A stretch of DNA of 64,000 nt from DATMFV01 sp035555975 (GTDB lineage: Bacteria > Verrucomicrobiota > Verrucomicrobiia > Chthoniobacterales > Chthoniobacteraceae). The notes under the pieces were generated by a model. The model saw nothing but the letters and a program-made list of their open reading frames with translations, made no database searches and was not told the DNA's origin. The stretch spans positions 1 through 64,000 of the forward strand of contig DATMFV010000099.1 in NCBI GenBank assembly GCA_035555975.1, in the 5' to 3' direction. A program made the position numbers and the translations under genes. This document shows, piece by piece, positions 1 to 7,725 of the stretch (within the stretch, counting starts at the first letter, position 1; every line of letters starts with the position of its first letter).

Positions 1-771
1 ACCCCGACGCCTACACCGACCCCGACGCCTACGCCGACCCCAACGCCTACGCCGACCCCGACGCCTACACCGACCCCAACGCCCAAGCCGACTCCCAAAC
101 CAACCCCGAAACCAACGCCCAAGCCCACTCCCAAACCGACCCCCAAGCCCACTCCCAAGCCGAAGCCGAAATCGACTCCGAAACCGACGCCCAAGGCGAC
201 GCCCAAGCCGAAATCGACTCCGAAGCCGACTCCGAAGGCCACTCCCAAGGCGTCGGGAACTTCCAGGAGCGGCTCGGGCTCCACCAAAAGCGCCGCATCC
301 TCCTCTCCGGAGAAGAAGAGCGGCGGCGGCGCATCAGATAGCGGCGGCAGCGCGGCGAAGAGTTCCGGAAAGCCTTCCGGCGGTTCATCCGGCGGCTCGG
401 CCCAGGGCAAGGCGGGCGGCTCGGGCACCGGCATCGGCGGCGGCACCGGTTCGGGGCGCGAAGGGGGCGGCTCCCGCGAATCGGAGTTCGGCTGGTATCA
501 CTCCATGCTGCACGACCGCTTCCACGCCCGCTGGGACCAGCCGATTTCGCTCCTGGAGGGCGGCGAGACCTTCTCGACCGTGGTGGAAATCCGGATCGCC
601 CCGAGCGGAGCCATTTCCGGCGTGTCAATGACCCGTTCCTCCGGCAACACCGCCATGGACGATTCCGTGATGATGGCCGCCCGCCGGGTGACGCAGGTCG
701 ACCGCATCCCCCCCGGCCTGGGCGACGCCTCCGGCTACAAGGTCAACATCGAATTCAAGCTGAGTCCCTAA
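1..771 (+). CDS. TonB-like energy transducer, C-terminal part (5' end outside window)
   Basis: The plus frame is open from base 1 to a TAA at 769-771, so this is the C-terminal 256 residues of a longer protein. The first ~85 residues are a Thr-Pro then Thr-Pro-Lys-Pro repeat, the extended periplasmic spacer typical of TonB. A Gly/Ser-rich linker follows at residues ~85-160. The last ~90 residues (HDRFHARWDQP... to VNIEFKLSP) match the TonB C-terminal fold, including a V-x-I-x-I strand and a terminal I-E-F-K-L strand. By family knowledge it would pass inner-membrane energy to outer-membrane receptors. ExbB/ExbD partners are not next to it here; a separate tonB-exbB-exbD set lies at 55.3-57.3 kb. 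Confidence is high for the domain and lower for the exact role. Confidence 0.8.
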   Translation, partial: TPTPTPTPTPTPTPTPTPTPTPTPTPTPKPTPKPTPKPTPKPTPKPTPKPTPKPKPKSTPKPTPKATPKPKSTPKPTPKATPKASGTSRSGSGSTKSAASSSPEKKSGGGASDSGGSAAKSSGKPSGGSSGGSAQGKAGGSGTGIGGGTGSGREGGGSRESEFGWYHSMLHDRFHARWDQPISLLEGGETFSTVVEIRIAPSGAISGVSMTRSSGNTAMDDSVMMAARRVTQVDRIPPGLGDASGYKVNIEFKLSP

Positions 772-823
772 CCTGCATGATTCATGAGCGCCATCTCGTC
801 ACGAGCTTCATGAATCATGCAGG
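772..823. repeat. Perfect 16-bp inverted repeat directly after the tonB-like stop
   Basis: Left arm CCTGCATGATTCATGA (772-787) and right arm TCATGAATCATGCAGG (808-823) are exact reverse complements. A smaller hairpin, CTCGT-c-ACGAG (795-805), sits in the loop. It begins one base after the stop codon, so it may end transcription, but no T-run follows. The first 15 bases recur in the palindrome at 35008-35028, so this may be a dispersed element. Confidence 0.7.
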
Positions 824-884
824 CTAAAGAGGCGAAAATTTTTGATTGAACATTTCGCCGTGCGCGCTAGTCATAGTTCCGTCG

Positions 885-1331
885 ATGAACCGGGCTCTTC
901 AAATCTGTCTGCTTGTTCTGGCCTCCCTGGCCATGGGGCAGGTGCAGATTTTCGGGGTTCAACTCGGTTTCGTCTGTCTGGATGGGGGGCGGGCGCAGCA
1001 GATGGCTGCCAATCATTGCCACCTGAGCGCTCCGACGGGTGATTTCATCCCTTGTGAAAACAGGGCGACTTCCCCGGATTGCCCTTCGGGCGAAATCAGT
1101 CACCACCTCCAGTTGACCCTTGAGCTGGATGCCAGCGCGCCGACCTTTTCCGATCTCGCGACGGCCCCCCGGTTGATCCCGGCCATGCCCGTCGACGTGG
1201 CGGCTTTTCAATGGCTGCCGGACCTGTTGGCTCTCGAGCCGGAGGCCGGATCTTCCCCTTACCCGGCAGAAGCCGGGCTTTATCCCGACACCTCGGTGCT
1301 GATTGCCCGGTGTACGGTGTTGTTGGTTTGA
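885..1331 (+). CDS. Small secreted Cys-containing protein upstream of metal RND operon
   Basis: I choose ATG 885 because it gives a signal peptide (MNRALQICLLVLASLAMGQ). An upstream TTG at 846 in the same frame adds residues with no signal character. The mature part (~125 residues) has several Cys (VCLDGG, HCHL, PCEN, DCPSG, ARC) that could form disulfides or bind metal. I do not recognise a named family. It ends ~155 bases before the outer-membrane factor gene on the same strand, so a periplasmic accessory role in metal efflux is inferred from position only. Confidence 0.55.
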   Translation: MNRALQICLLVLASLAMGQVQIFGVQLGFVCLDGGRAQQMAANHCHLSAPTGDFIPCENRATSPDCPSGEISHHLQLTLELDASAPTFSDLATAPRLIPAMPVDVAAFQWLPDLLALEPEAGSSPYPAEAGLYPDTSVLIARCTVLLV

Positions 1332-1487
1332 GATTGGGACGACCCCAGGCGGCTTCTGCGCCCCTGGTTTTTGCTGGCTTGACGCGCTGACGTTCGCGGC
1401 GCGTCCCCCACGCCTTTCCACGCAATCGCACGGCCTGCCCGCGCGCCCCCGTTGGTCGGCTCTCGTTCGTCTTCCCGCCCTCATTCC

Positions 1488-2723
1488 ATGCGCCCACTCT
1501 TTTTCGCACTTCTTTTCTTTGCCTGGCTGCCCGCCGTATTGGAGGGTTCCACCCTCACGCTATCCCTTGCCGGGTCGGCCGGCTACACCCGGGAGCACAA
1601 CCCCCACCTCGCCGCCGCGCGTCTGCGCATTGCGGAAGCCAGGGGGCGTCTCCTGGGAGCGGGCCGCCTCCCCAATCCCGAAGCGGGGCTGGAGTTCCGA
1701 AGTGACCGGTACGGCCGGGAGGGCAATCTCGGCGTTTCGCTCGACCAGCGGTTTCCGGTCACCTCCAGGCTTCGGCTGGAAAAGTCGCTTTCGCGCCAGT
1801 TGGTCGCCGCCGCAGAACTGGAAGTACGGGAGCAGGAACGGCTGGTCATTGCGGAGGTCCAGGGTCTTTTTGTCCGCCTGCTGGCTCTCGATCAACAGCG
1901 GGCCTTGCGGGATCAGCAGGTCCAACTGGCACGAAAGCTGGCCAGCTTCGTCGGCGACCGCGCCGGGAAGGGCGAAATCTCCCCTCTCGACGCCGCCCAG
2001 GCGGAGGTCGACCGCCAGCGCCTGCTTCTGGAAGTGCGCAAACTCGACGCTGAACGGATCACCCTTCTGGGCGAACTGAAGCCGAAGCTCGGCGTGGCGG
2101 CGACCACCCGCCTCTCCGTTTCAGGCACCCTCCCCCCTCCGGTCCCGCCCGGCGCGGGCTCATGGAAAGAACGCCCGGATTACCAACTGGCCCGTACCCG
2201 CGAGGCCGCCGCCGTGATGCAGGTCGACCTCGCCCGCGCCGGCCGGTGGGACGATCTCTCCGCAGGGGCCTTTTGGGAGATGGAGCGCTCGGAAGAGGAG
2301 CGGGGGCTGGAACGCACCGGATTCCTTGGCATGCGCGTTTCCCTGCCGCTTCCCCTCTGGAATCAAAACCAGGGAGAGATCGCCGAAAAGCGTGCCGCCG
2401 CCGTCAGGGCTTCCCTTGAAACCAGGGCGCTGGCGGTGGACATCGCCGGCCAGGTCGCGGCGGCCCGGGCGGAAATGGAGGTCCATGCCCGCCTCGCCAC
2501 GGAAACCCGCACCCAACTCCTCCCGCTGGTCGCGGAGCAGACCGACCAGCTTGAAAAAGCGTACGCATCGGGCCAGAGCGATCTGCTCACCCTGCTGCGG
2601 GCGCGGGACCAGAAACTTCAACTCGAAGCCGCAGCCCTGGAAGCCACCCGCGACTTTCACCTCGCCCGCATCCGCTACGAAGCGGCCACCGCCCGACACG
2701 CCCCGGCGGCCCGTGAAAAATAG
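1488..2723 (+). CDS. TolC/CzcC-like outer membrane efflux protein
   Basis: This protein of 411 residues starts at ATG 1488 with signal peptide MRPLFFALLFFAWLPAVLEGS; an in-frame TTG at 1452 adds only a basic stretch. The body contains two outer-membrane-efflux-type repeats: N-PNPEAGLEFRSDR near residue 50, long amphipathic helices rich in Leu, Ala, Glu and Arg, and LPLWNQNQGEIAEKRAA near residue 290. That pattern is typical of CzcC/CusC exit ducts. It is followed after 35 bases by the periplasmic adaptor and then the RND pump, so it is the outer-membrane channel of a tripartite metal exporter. There is no lipobox, unlike CusC. Confidence 0.88.
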   Translation: MRPLFFALLFFAWLPAVLEGSTLTLSLAGSAGYTREHNPHLAAARLRIAEARGRLLGAGRLPNPEAGLEFRSDRYGREGNLGVSLDQRFPVTSRLRLEKSLSRQLVAAAELEVREQERLVIAEVQGLFVRLLALDQQRALRDQQVQLARKLASFVGDRAGKGEISPLDAAQAEVDRQRLLLEVRKLDAERITLLGELKPKLGVAATTRLSVSGTLPPPVPPGAGSWKERPDYQLARTREAAAVMQVDLARAGRWDDLSAGAFWEMERSEEERGLERTGFLGMRVSLPLPLWNQNQGEIAEKRAAAVRASLETRALAVDIAGQVAAARAEMEVHARLATETRTQLLPLVAEQTDQLEKAYASGQSDLLTLLRARDQKLQLEAAALEATRDFHLARIRYEAATARHAPAAREK

Positions 2724-2758
2724 CCGATTCTTCTCCCAACCACTCCTTTTCAACATCC

Positions 2759-3922
2759 ATGAAACGACTCATTCCTCTTTTCCTCTTCATCCTGGCAACG
2801 CCCGTGCTTGCGTCCGGCGATCCGCGAAGCCCCCAGATGGTAGTGCTCGATGAAATCGGCGTCAAAAACCTTCGCCTCAAGACCGCCGAGGTCAGCGAAA
2901 CCGACTTTGAAGAGACTGTCTTCGCTCTTGGCAGGATCGAGGCGATCCCGGGAAGGGTCGCCTCGGTCAGCAGCCGGATCTCCGGTCGCGTGGTGGAACT
3001 CAAGGCAACCCCGGGAGACCAGGTCCGGGCGGAAGAGGAGGTGGTCAAGGTCGAAAGCCGCCAACCGGGCGATCCGCCACCCGTCATTTCGCTGAAAACG
3101 CCGATCGCCGGGCTGGTCACCCGGCTGGAAACCCGGCTGGGAGACCCGGTGGAGCCGGACCGGGCGCTGCTCGAAGTCACCGACCTCACGGAAGTCTACG
3201 CCGTGGCCCGCGTGCCGGAACACGAAGCGGGAAAAATGAAACCCGGCACGATGGCGCACATCACCGTCACCGCGCTGCCGGAGAAGACGTTCAATGGCGA
3301 GCTTCTCCGTTTCGGCACCTCGGCCGATCGGCAAAGCGGCACGCTCGACGCGGTGTTCCGCCTGGTCAACCCGGAGGGGTTGCTTCGCGCGGAAATGCGG
3401 GCGGAGTTTTCCATCGTCCTCAACCGGCGCGCCAATGTTTTGAGCGTTCCCCGCGCCGCGCTCCAGGGGGAGGCCGCGGAGCGCTTTGTCTACGTGAAGG
3501 ACTTCGACCTCCCCAACGCCTTTATCAAGACCAGGGTGCAGGTCGGCGAAGTGAACGACCGGTTCGTGGAGATTCTCGGCGGCCTTTTCCCTGCGGACGA
3601 AGTGGTGACCCAAGGGGCCTACTCCCTCTCCTTTGCCGGAGCCAGCACGGTTTCCCTCAAGGAAGCGCTCGACGCGGCCCACGGCCATGAACACGCCGAA
3701 GACGGCTCGGAACTGACGCCGGAGAAAAAAGCCGCGATGGCAGCCGCCAAAGCGGCGCAAGGCGGCCCCGTGGAAACCGCGCGCGAAGGCCGTTTCTGGA
3801 AATACGTCAGCGGCGGCCTTTTCCTCGCGCTGATGGCTTCGCTCTTCCGGAGAAAACACGAGGCTCTCAAGGACGAGGCGGTGCCGTCGATCCCCGCAAC
3901 CCCAAAGGAAGGAAAGGAATAA
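2759..3922 (+). CDS. RND efflux periplasmic adaptor (CzcB/CusB-like) with C-terminal membrane segment
   Basis: The 387 residues start with a signal peptide (MKRLIPLFLFILATPVLASG). The barrel-sandwich/lipoyl-type region around residues 65-140 includes SSRISGRVVELKATPGDQV and TPIAGLVTRLETRLGDPV, followed by a beta-barrel domain. This is the membrane-fusion protein linking the duct to the pump at 3926. Two features are unusual. There is a His-rich loop AHGHEHAEDGS near residue 305, and a hydrophobic helix YVSGGLFLALMASLF near residues 348-362 is followed by basic residues. That suggests the C-terminus is membrane-anchored with a short cytoplasmic tail. Three bases separate its stop from the pump start. 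Confidence 0.88.
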   Translation: MKRLIPLFLFILATPVLASGDPRSPQMVVLDEIGVKNLRLKTAEVSETDFEETVFALGRIEAIPGRVASVSSRISGRVVELKATPGDQVRAEEEVVKVESRQPGDPPPVISLKTPIAGLVTRLETRLGDPVEPDRALLEVTDLTEVYAVARVPEHEAGKMKPGTMAHITVTALPEKTFNGELLRFGTSADRQSGTLDAVFRLVNPEGLLRAEMRAEFSIVLNRRANVLSVPRAALQGEAAERFVYVKDFDLPNAFIKTRVQVGEVNDRFVEILGGLFPADEVVTQGAYSLSFAGASTVSLKEALDAAHGHEHAEDGSELTPEKKAAMAAAKAAQGGPVETAREGRFWKYVSGGLFLALMASLFRRKHEALKDEAVPSIPATPKEGKE

Positions 3923-3925
3923 CCG

Positions 3926-6900
3926 ATGCTGGATCGAATGATCAAATGGTCGCTGGCCAACCGGGCGATCATCCTCGGCCTCTCGCTGATTGCGATGGTC
4001 ATGGGCATCCGCACGGCGACGCAACTCTCCGTGGAAGTGCTCCCCGACCTGACCAAACCGACCGTGGTCATCCTGACCGAAGCCCCCGGCCTGGCTCCCG
4101 AGGAGGTCGAAGTGCGGGTGACCCAGCCGATCGAGAGCGTGCTGACCGGCGTGGCGGGGTTGACCCGGCTGCGCTCCAACTCGGACGTCGCCCTCTCGCT
4201 CGTCTATGCGGAGTTTGACTGGGATACCGACATCTACCGCGCCCGGACGCTGATCCAGGAGCGGCTCCAGGGAGCGCGGGAAGCGTTGCCCGAAGGGGTG
4301 CAGCCGTTCATGACGCCGGTTGCTTCGCTGATGGGGGAAATCCTCCTGGTCGGCGTACGTTCCACGATCAAGGAAGGCGAGGAAGGCTACCTGCCGCCGC
4401 GCGAGATCCGCTCCATTGCGGACTGGACGATCAAGCGCCGCCTGCAAAGCATCTCCGGCATCGCCGAAATCCTGAACATGGGCGGCGGGGTCAAGCGGAT
4501 CGAGATCCAGCCCGACCCCTTCAAGATGCAGGCCAACGGCATCGCCTTTGAGGAACTGGAGGAGGCGGCCCGCAACGTCGCCAACACCACGACCGGAGGC
4601 TTCCTGAACACCGGGCCGACGGAAATCATGGTGCGCAATCTGGCGATGACCGTCGACCTGCGCGACATCGCCGACACGATCATCAAAAAGGTGAACGACC
4701 GGCCGATCGCCATCGGCGACGTGGCCCGCGTGGAGTGGGGGATCGAGCCGATGCGCGGCGACGCCGCCGTGAGCCATGCGCCCGAGAAGACGGCCACCTA
4801 CGGGGTGATCATGTCGATCACCAAAGCGCCGGGGTTCGATACGCGGACGCTGACCGGCCAGGTGCGCGAAGCTCTCGACGGGCTTAACGCGACCCTCCCC
4901 GGCGGGGTCGAAACGATCCTCCTTTTCCAGCAGAAGGATTTCATCGACCACGCGATCGGCAATCTCGTCGAGGCCATCCGGGACGGGGCGATCATGGTCA
5001 CCATCGTCCTCTTTCTCTTCCTGCTCAATCTCCGGACCACCGTGATCACGCTGATGGCGATGCCGCTCTCTTTCGGCATCACCATGCTGGTCTTCAAGGT
5101 GATGGGCATCAGCGTCAATTCCATGACGCTGGGCGGGCTGGCGGTGGCGATCGGGATGGTGGTCGACGACGCCATTGTCGATGTCGAGAATGTCTTCCGG
5201 CGACTGCGGGAGAACGCCGCCCGCGCCCACCCGTTGCCGCGCCTCCGGGTCATCGCCGCGGCTTCCGCCGAAGTGCGGCACTCCATCCTGTACGCCACCG
5301 TGCTGATCATCCTGGTCTTTCTCCCGCTGCTGGGGCTTTCCGGGGTGGAAGGCAAGCTCTTCGCGCCGATCGCCATGGCGACGATGATCTCGATGGCCGC
5401 CTCCTTCTTCGTTTCGCTGACGGCGATCCCCGTGCTCTGCTCGTTTCTGCTGCACCCGAGGGCGGGGCACGAACACCGGGATGGCCGCCTGGTGCGCGGC
5501 ATGAAGGTGTTGCTGGAAAAAACCTTGTTGCGATTCGCGCTCGACCAGCCGGCCCTTGTTCTGGCGGCGGCTGGCGTGCTCCTGGTCGGCGCTTTCAGCC
5601 TTTACCCGAAGATGAACAAGGACTTCCTGCCGAAATTCCAGGAAGAGACGATCCTCGTGGCCGCCACCGCAGCGCCGGGCACTTCGCTGGAGGAGATGAA
5701 CCGGATCTCCGACGTTCTCGAACACCAGATCCTCTCCGTGCCCGAAGTGCAGAAGGTGGGCCGCCGCCTGGGGCGCGCCGAACGCGGCGATCACGTGGTG
5801 CCGGTCTCCACGGTCGAGTTCGATGTCGATTTCCGCGATCCCGAAGCGAAAACCGCCCGGGAAGGCCGGAGCCGGGCGGAGGTGCTCGACGACCTCCGGG
5901 GGAGGGTCAAGTCGGTGCCCGGGGTGTTTGCCGTCTTAAGCGGCCCGCTTTCCGACCGGATCGGCCATATGATGAGCGGGGTCGCCGCGCCGGTGGCCGT
6001 CAAAATCTTTGGCCCCGACCTGGAGAAACTGCGCGAGATCGGGATCGACATCCAGACCCTTGCCAGGGCGATCCCCGGTTTTGAGGAGACCAAGCTCGAC
6101 CAAAGCTCCTCCATCCCCCAACTGCGGATCGAGGCCGACCGGCAGCGGGCAAAGGCCTACGGCATCTCTCCGGGCAAACTCAACGAGGAACTCTCCGCCC
6201 TGATCGGCGGCAAGGAGGTGGCCCAACTGAGGGAGGGCCAGCGCACGCTCAGCCTGGTCATCCGGCTGCCGCTGGAACTGCGCGACTCGCCGCAGAAGAT
6301 CGCCAATCTCCCGGTGGAAGCCGCCGGAAATGTGCGCATTCCCCTTTCCAGGGTAGCGGAGGTTCGCGATGCCAAGGGCCCCAACGTCATTTTCCGTGAG
6401 AACAGCCAGCGACGGTTTGCCCTCGCCATCAAGCCGTCGGTCCGCGACGTTTCCACCCTCGTTACCCGGCTCCGGAAGGAGGTGGACGAAAAGCTCACCC
6501 TGCCCGAAGGTTACTTCGTCACCTTTGAAGGGGAGTTCCAGGCGCAACAGGAGGCGACGCAACGCATCGTCGTGCTTTCCGCCATGGTCTTTGTAGCGAT
6601 CTTCCTGATGCTTTTTGGCTATTTCAAGAGCGCGTCGCTCTCGCTTCAGGTGCTCGTCAACATCCCACTGGCGCTGATGGGGGGCCTTGCGCTGACTTAC
6701 CTCAAGCTCAACAGCATCAGCATCGCCACGCTGGTCGGCTTCATTGCGGTCGGCGGTGTGGCCGCCCGCAACGGCATCATGATGATCAGCCATTACCTCC
6801 ACCTGATGGCCCACGAAGGGGAGGTCTTTTCCCGCAGGATGATCATCCGCGGAACGCAGGAACGCCTCGTTCCGGTCATGATGACCGCATTGGCCGCCGG

Positions 6901-7096
6901 GATCGGGCTCATCCCGCTGGTGCTCGCCGCCGACCAGCCCGGCAAGGAAATCCTGCACCCGGTCGCGGTGGTCATCGTGGGCGGGCTGGTTTCCTCGACA
7001 CTCCTGGATATGGCGGTGACCCCCGCCATGTTCTGGCTCTTTGGCCGGAAAGCCGCCCGGCGCGCTCTGGAACAGGGGGCCGCCGCCTCCCATTGA
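3926..7096 (+). CDS. Heavy-metal RND efflux pump (CzcA/CusA-like)
   Basis: The 1056-residue length is normal for the family. Twelve transmembrane segments are expected, with the first at residues ~12-30 (IILGLSLIAMVMGI) and large periplasmic loops. TM4 carries AIGMVVDDAIVDVEN, the proton-relay signature; the Asp-Asp pair differs from the DGA (divalent) and DAA (copper/silver) forms I know, so metal specificity is not assigned. It uses proton motive force to export metal ions through the adaptor and duct encoded just upstream. No metal-sensing regulator is visible beside the operon. Confidence 0.92.
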   Translation: MLDRMIKWSLANRAIILGLSLIAMVMGIRTATQLSVEVLPDLTKPTVVILTEAPGLAPEEVEVRVTQPIESVLTGVAGLTRLRSNSDVALSLVYAEFDWDTDIYRARTLIQERLQGAREALPEGVQPFMTPVASLMGEILLVGVRSTIKEGEEGYLPPREIRSIADWTIKRRLQSISGIAEILNMGGGVKRIEIQPDPFKMQANGIAFEELEEAARNVANTTTGGFLNTGPTEIMVRNLAMTVDLRDIADTIIKKVNDRPIAIGDVARVEWGIEPMRGDAAVSHAPEKTATYGVIMSITKAPGFDTRTLTGQVREALDGLNATLPGGVETILLFQQKDFIDHAIGNLVEAIRDGAIMVTIVLFLFLLNLRTTVITLMAMPLSFGITMLVFKVMGISVNSMTLGGLAVAIGMVVDDAIVDVENVFRRLRENAARAHPLPRLRVIAAASAEVRHSILYATVLIILVFLPLLGLSGVEGKLFAPIAMATMISMAASFFVSLTAIPVLCSFLLHPRAGHEHRDGRLVRGMKVLLEKTLLRFALDQPALVLAAAGVLLVGAFSLYPKMNKDFLPKFQEETILVAATAAPGTSLEEMNRISDVLEHQILSVPEVQKVGRRLGRAERGDHVVPVSTVEFDVDFRDPEAKTAREGRSRAEVLDDLRGRVKSVPGVFAVLSGPLSDRIGHMMSGVAAPVAVKIFGPDLEKLREIGIDIQTLARAIPGFEETKLDQSSSIPQLRIEADRQRAKAYGISPGKLNEELSALIGGKEVAQLREGQRTLSLVIRLPLELRDSPQKIANLPVEAAGNVRIPLSRVAEVRDAKGPNVIFRENSQRRFALAIKPSVRDVSTLVTRLRKEVDEKLTLPEGYFVTFEGEFQAQQEATQRIVVLSAMVFVAIFLMLFGYFKSASLSLQVLVNIPLALMGGLALTYLKLNSISIATLVGFIAVGGVAARNGIMMISHYLHLMAHEGEVFSRRMIIRGTQERLVPVMMTALAAGIGLIPLVLAADQPGKEILHPVAVVIVGGLVSSTLLDMAVTPAMFWLFGRKAARRALEQGAAASH

Positions 7097-7137
7097 TCTT
7101 GAAAACCCAAAACAAAAAAACAAAACACCATCCGACT

Positions 7138-7632
7138 ATGAAACGCTTCATCTCCTCCCTCCTCCTCGCCGCAGGTCTCGCCTTCAGCCTCCACGCAGCC
7201 GATGGTCATTCCCACGACGGCGCAAAAGCCGGTCCCACCGGCGGCCGACTGATCGCCCGGGTCGAACCGCATGCGGAGTTCCTCGTCAATGCGGACCGGA
7301 AAATCGAAATCCGCTTTGTCGACGACCATCAGCAGGTGGTCGCGCCCGGGGAGCAGGTGGTCACCGTGATCATGGGCGATCGCGCGGCCCCGACGCGCCT
7401 GGCTTTTTCCAGAGAGGGGGATAAGCTGATCTCCGACCGGGCCATCCCGGAGGGAAACAACCTGCCGACCATCGTTCAGATCAAGGGCGGCCCATCTGCC
7501 AAAGCCGTAACGGAACGCTTCAACCTCAACCTCTCCCAATGCCCCGCCTGCAAGAACGCGGAATATGCCTGCGCCTGTAGCGACGAAGATCGTCACGACC
7601 ACGATCACGACCACTCCGGCGAGAAGAAATAA
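7138..7632 (+). CDS. Periplasmic His/Cys-rich protein of the metal operon
   Basis: ATG 7138 gives a 164-residue protein with a clear signal peptide (MKRFISSLLLAAGLAFSLHA); an in-frame start at 7093 would bury it. The mature N-terminus has HSHDG, and the C-terminus has a Cys cluster (CPACKNAEYACAC) and a HDHDHDH run, both suitable for binding soft or transition metals. It lies 41 bases after the RND pump and before the P1B ATPase, so a periplasmic metal-buffer or delivery role is a reasonable inference. I do not know a named family for it. Confidence 0.75.
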   Translation: MKRFISSLLLAAGLAFSLHAADGHSHDGAKAGPTGGRLIARVEPHAEFLVNADRKIEIRFVDDHQQVVAPGEQVVTVIMGDRAAPTRLAFSREGDKLISDRAIPEGNNLPTIVQIKGGPSAKAVTERFNLNLSQCPACKNAEYACACSDEDRHDHDHDHSGEKK

Positions 7633-7648
7633 CCCCGGGGTTTCGGTG

Positions 7649-7700
7649 ATGGAGCAGCCGTCTCGCCTCGCGGCTGCTCCATGGCACCACCCGCTTTTTT
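7649..7700 (+). terminator. Hairpin between small metal protein and P-type ATPase
   Basis: A 12-bp stem has arms 7649-7660 and 7671-7682 (core GGAGCAGCCG / CGGCTGCTCC) with a 10-base loop. A run of six T lies at 7695-7700, about 12 bases after the stem, which is looser than a classical intrinsic terminator. It overlaps the ATG at 7681, which argues that the ATPase starts at 7726. It may attenuate rather than fully stop readthrough. Confidence 0.55.
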
Positions 7701-7725
7701 CAGGTTCAGACCCAACCCATCCGGT

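Noticed and set aside
65..628. 187-residue plus-strand open frame at the window start
   Set aside because: It is an out-of-frame reading of the TonB-like spacer and Gly/Ser linker; the TonB domain is in frame 1.
2750..5794. 1014-residue minus-strand open frame
   Set aside because: It lies wholly antisense to clear adaptor and RND pump genes; its His/Asp/Arg-rich composition is typical of a high-GC shadow frame.
7681..7725. Earlier ATG for the P1B ATPase
   Set aside because: It lies in the right arm of a hairpin and adds residues with no family similarity.
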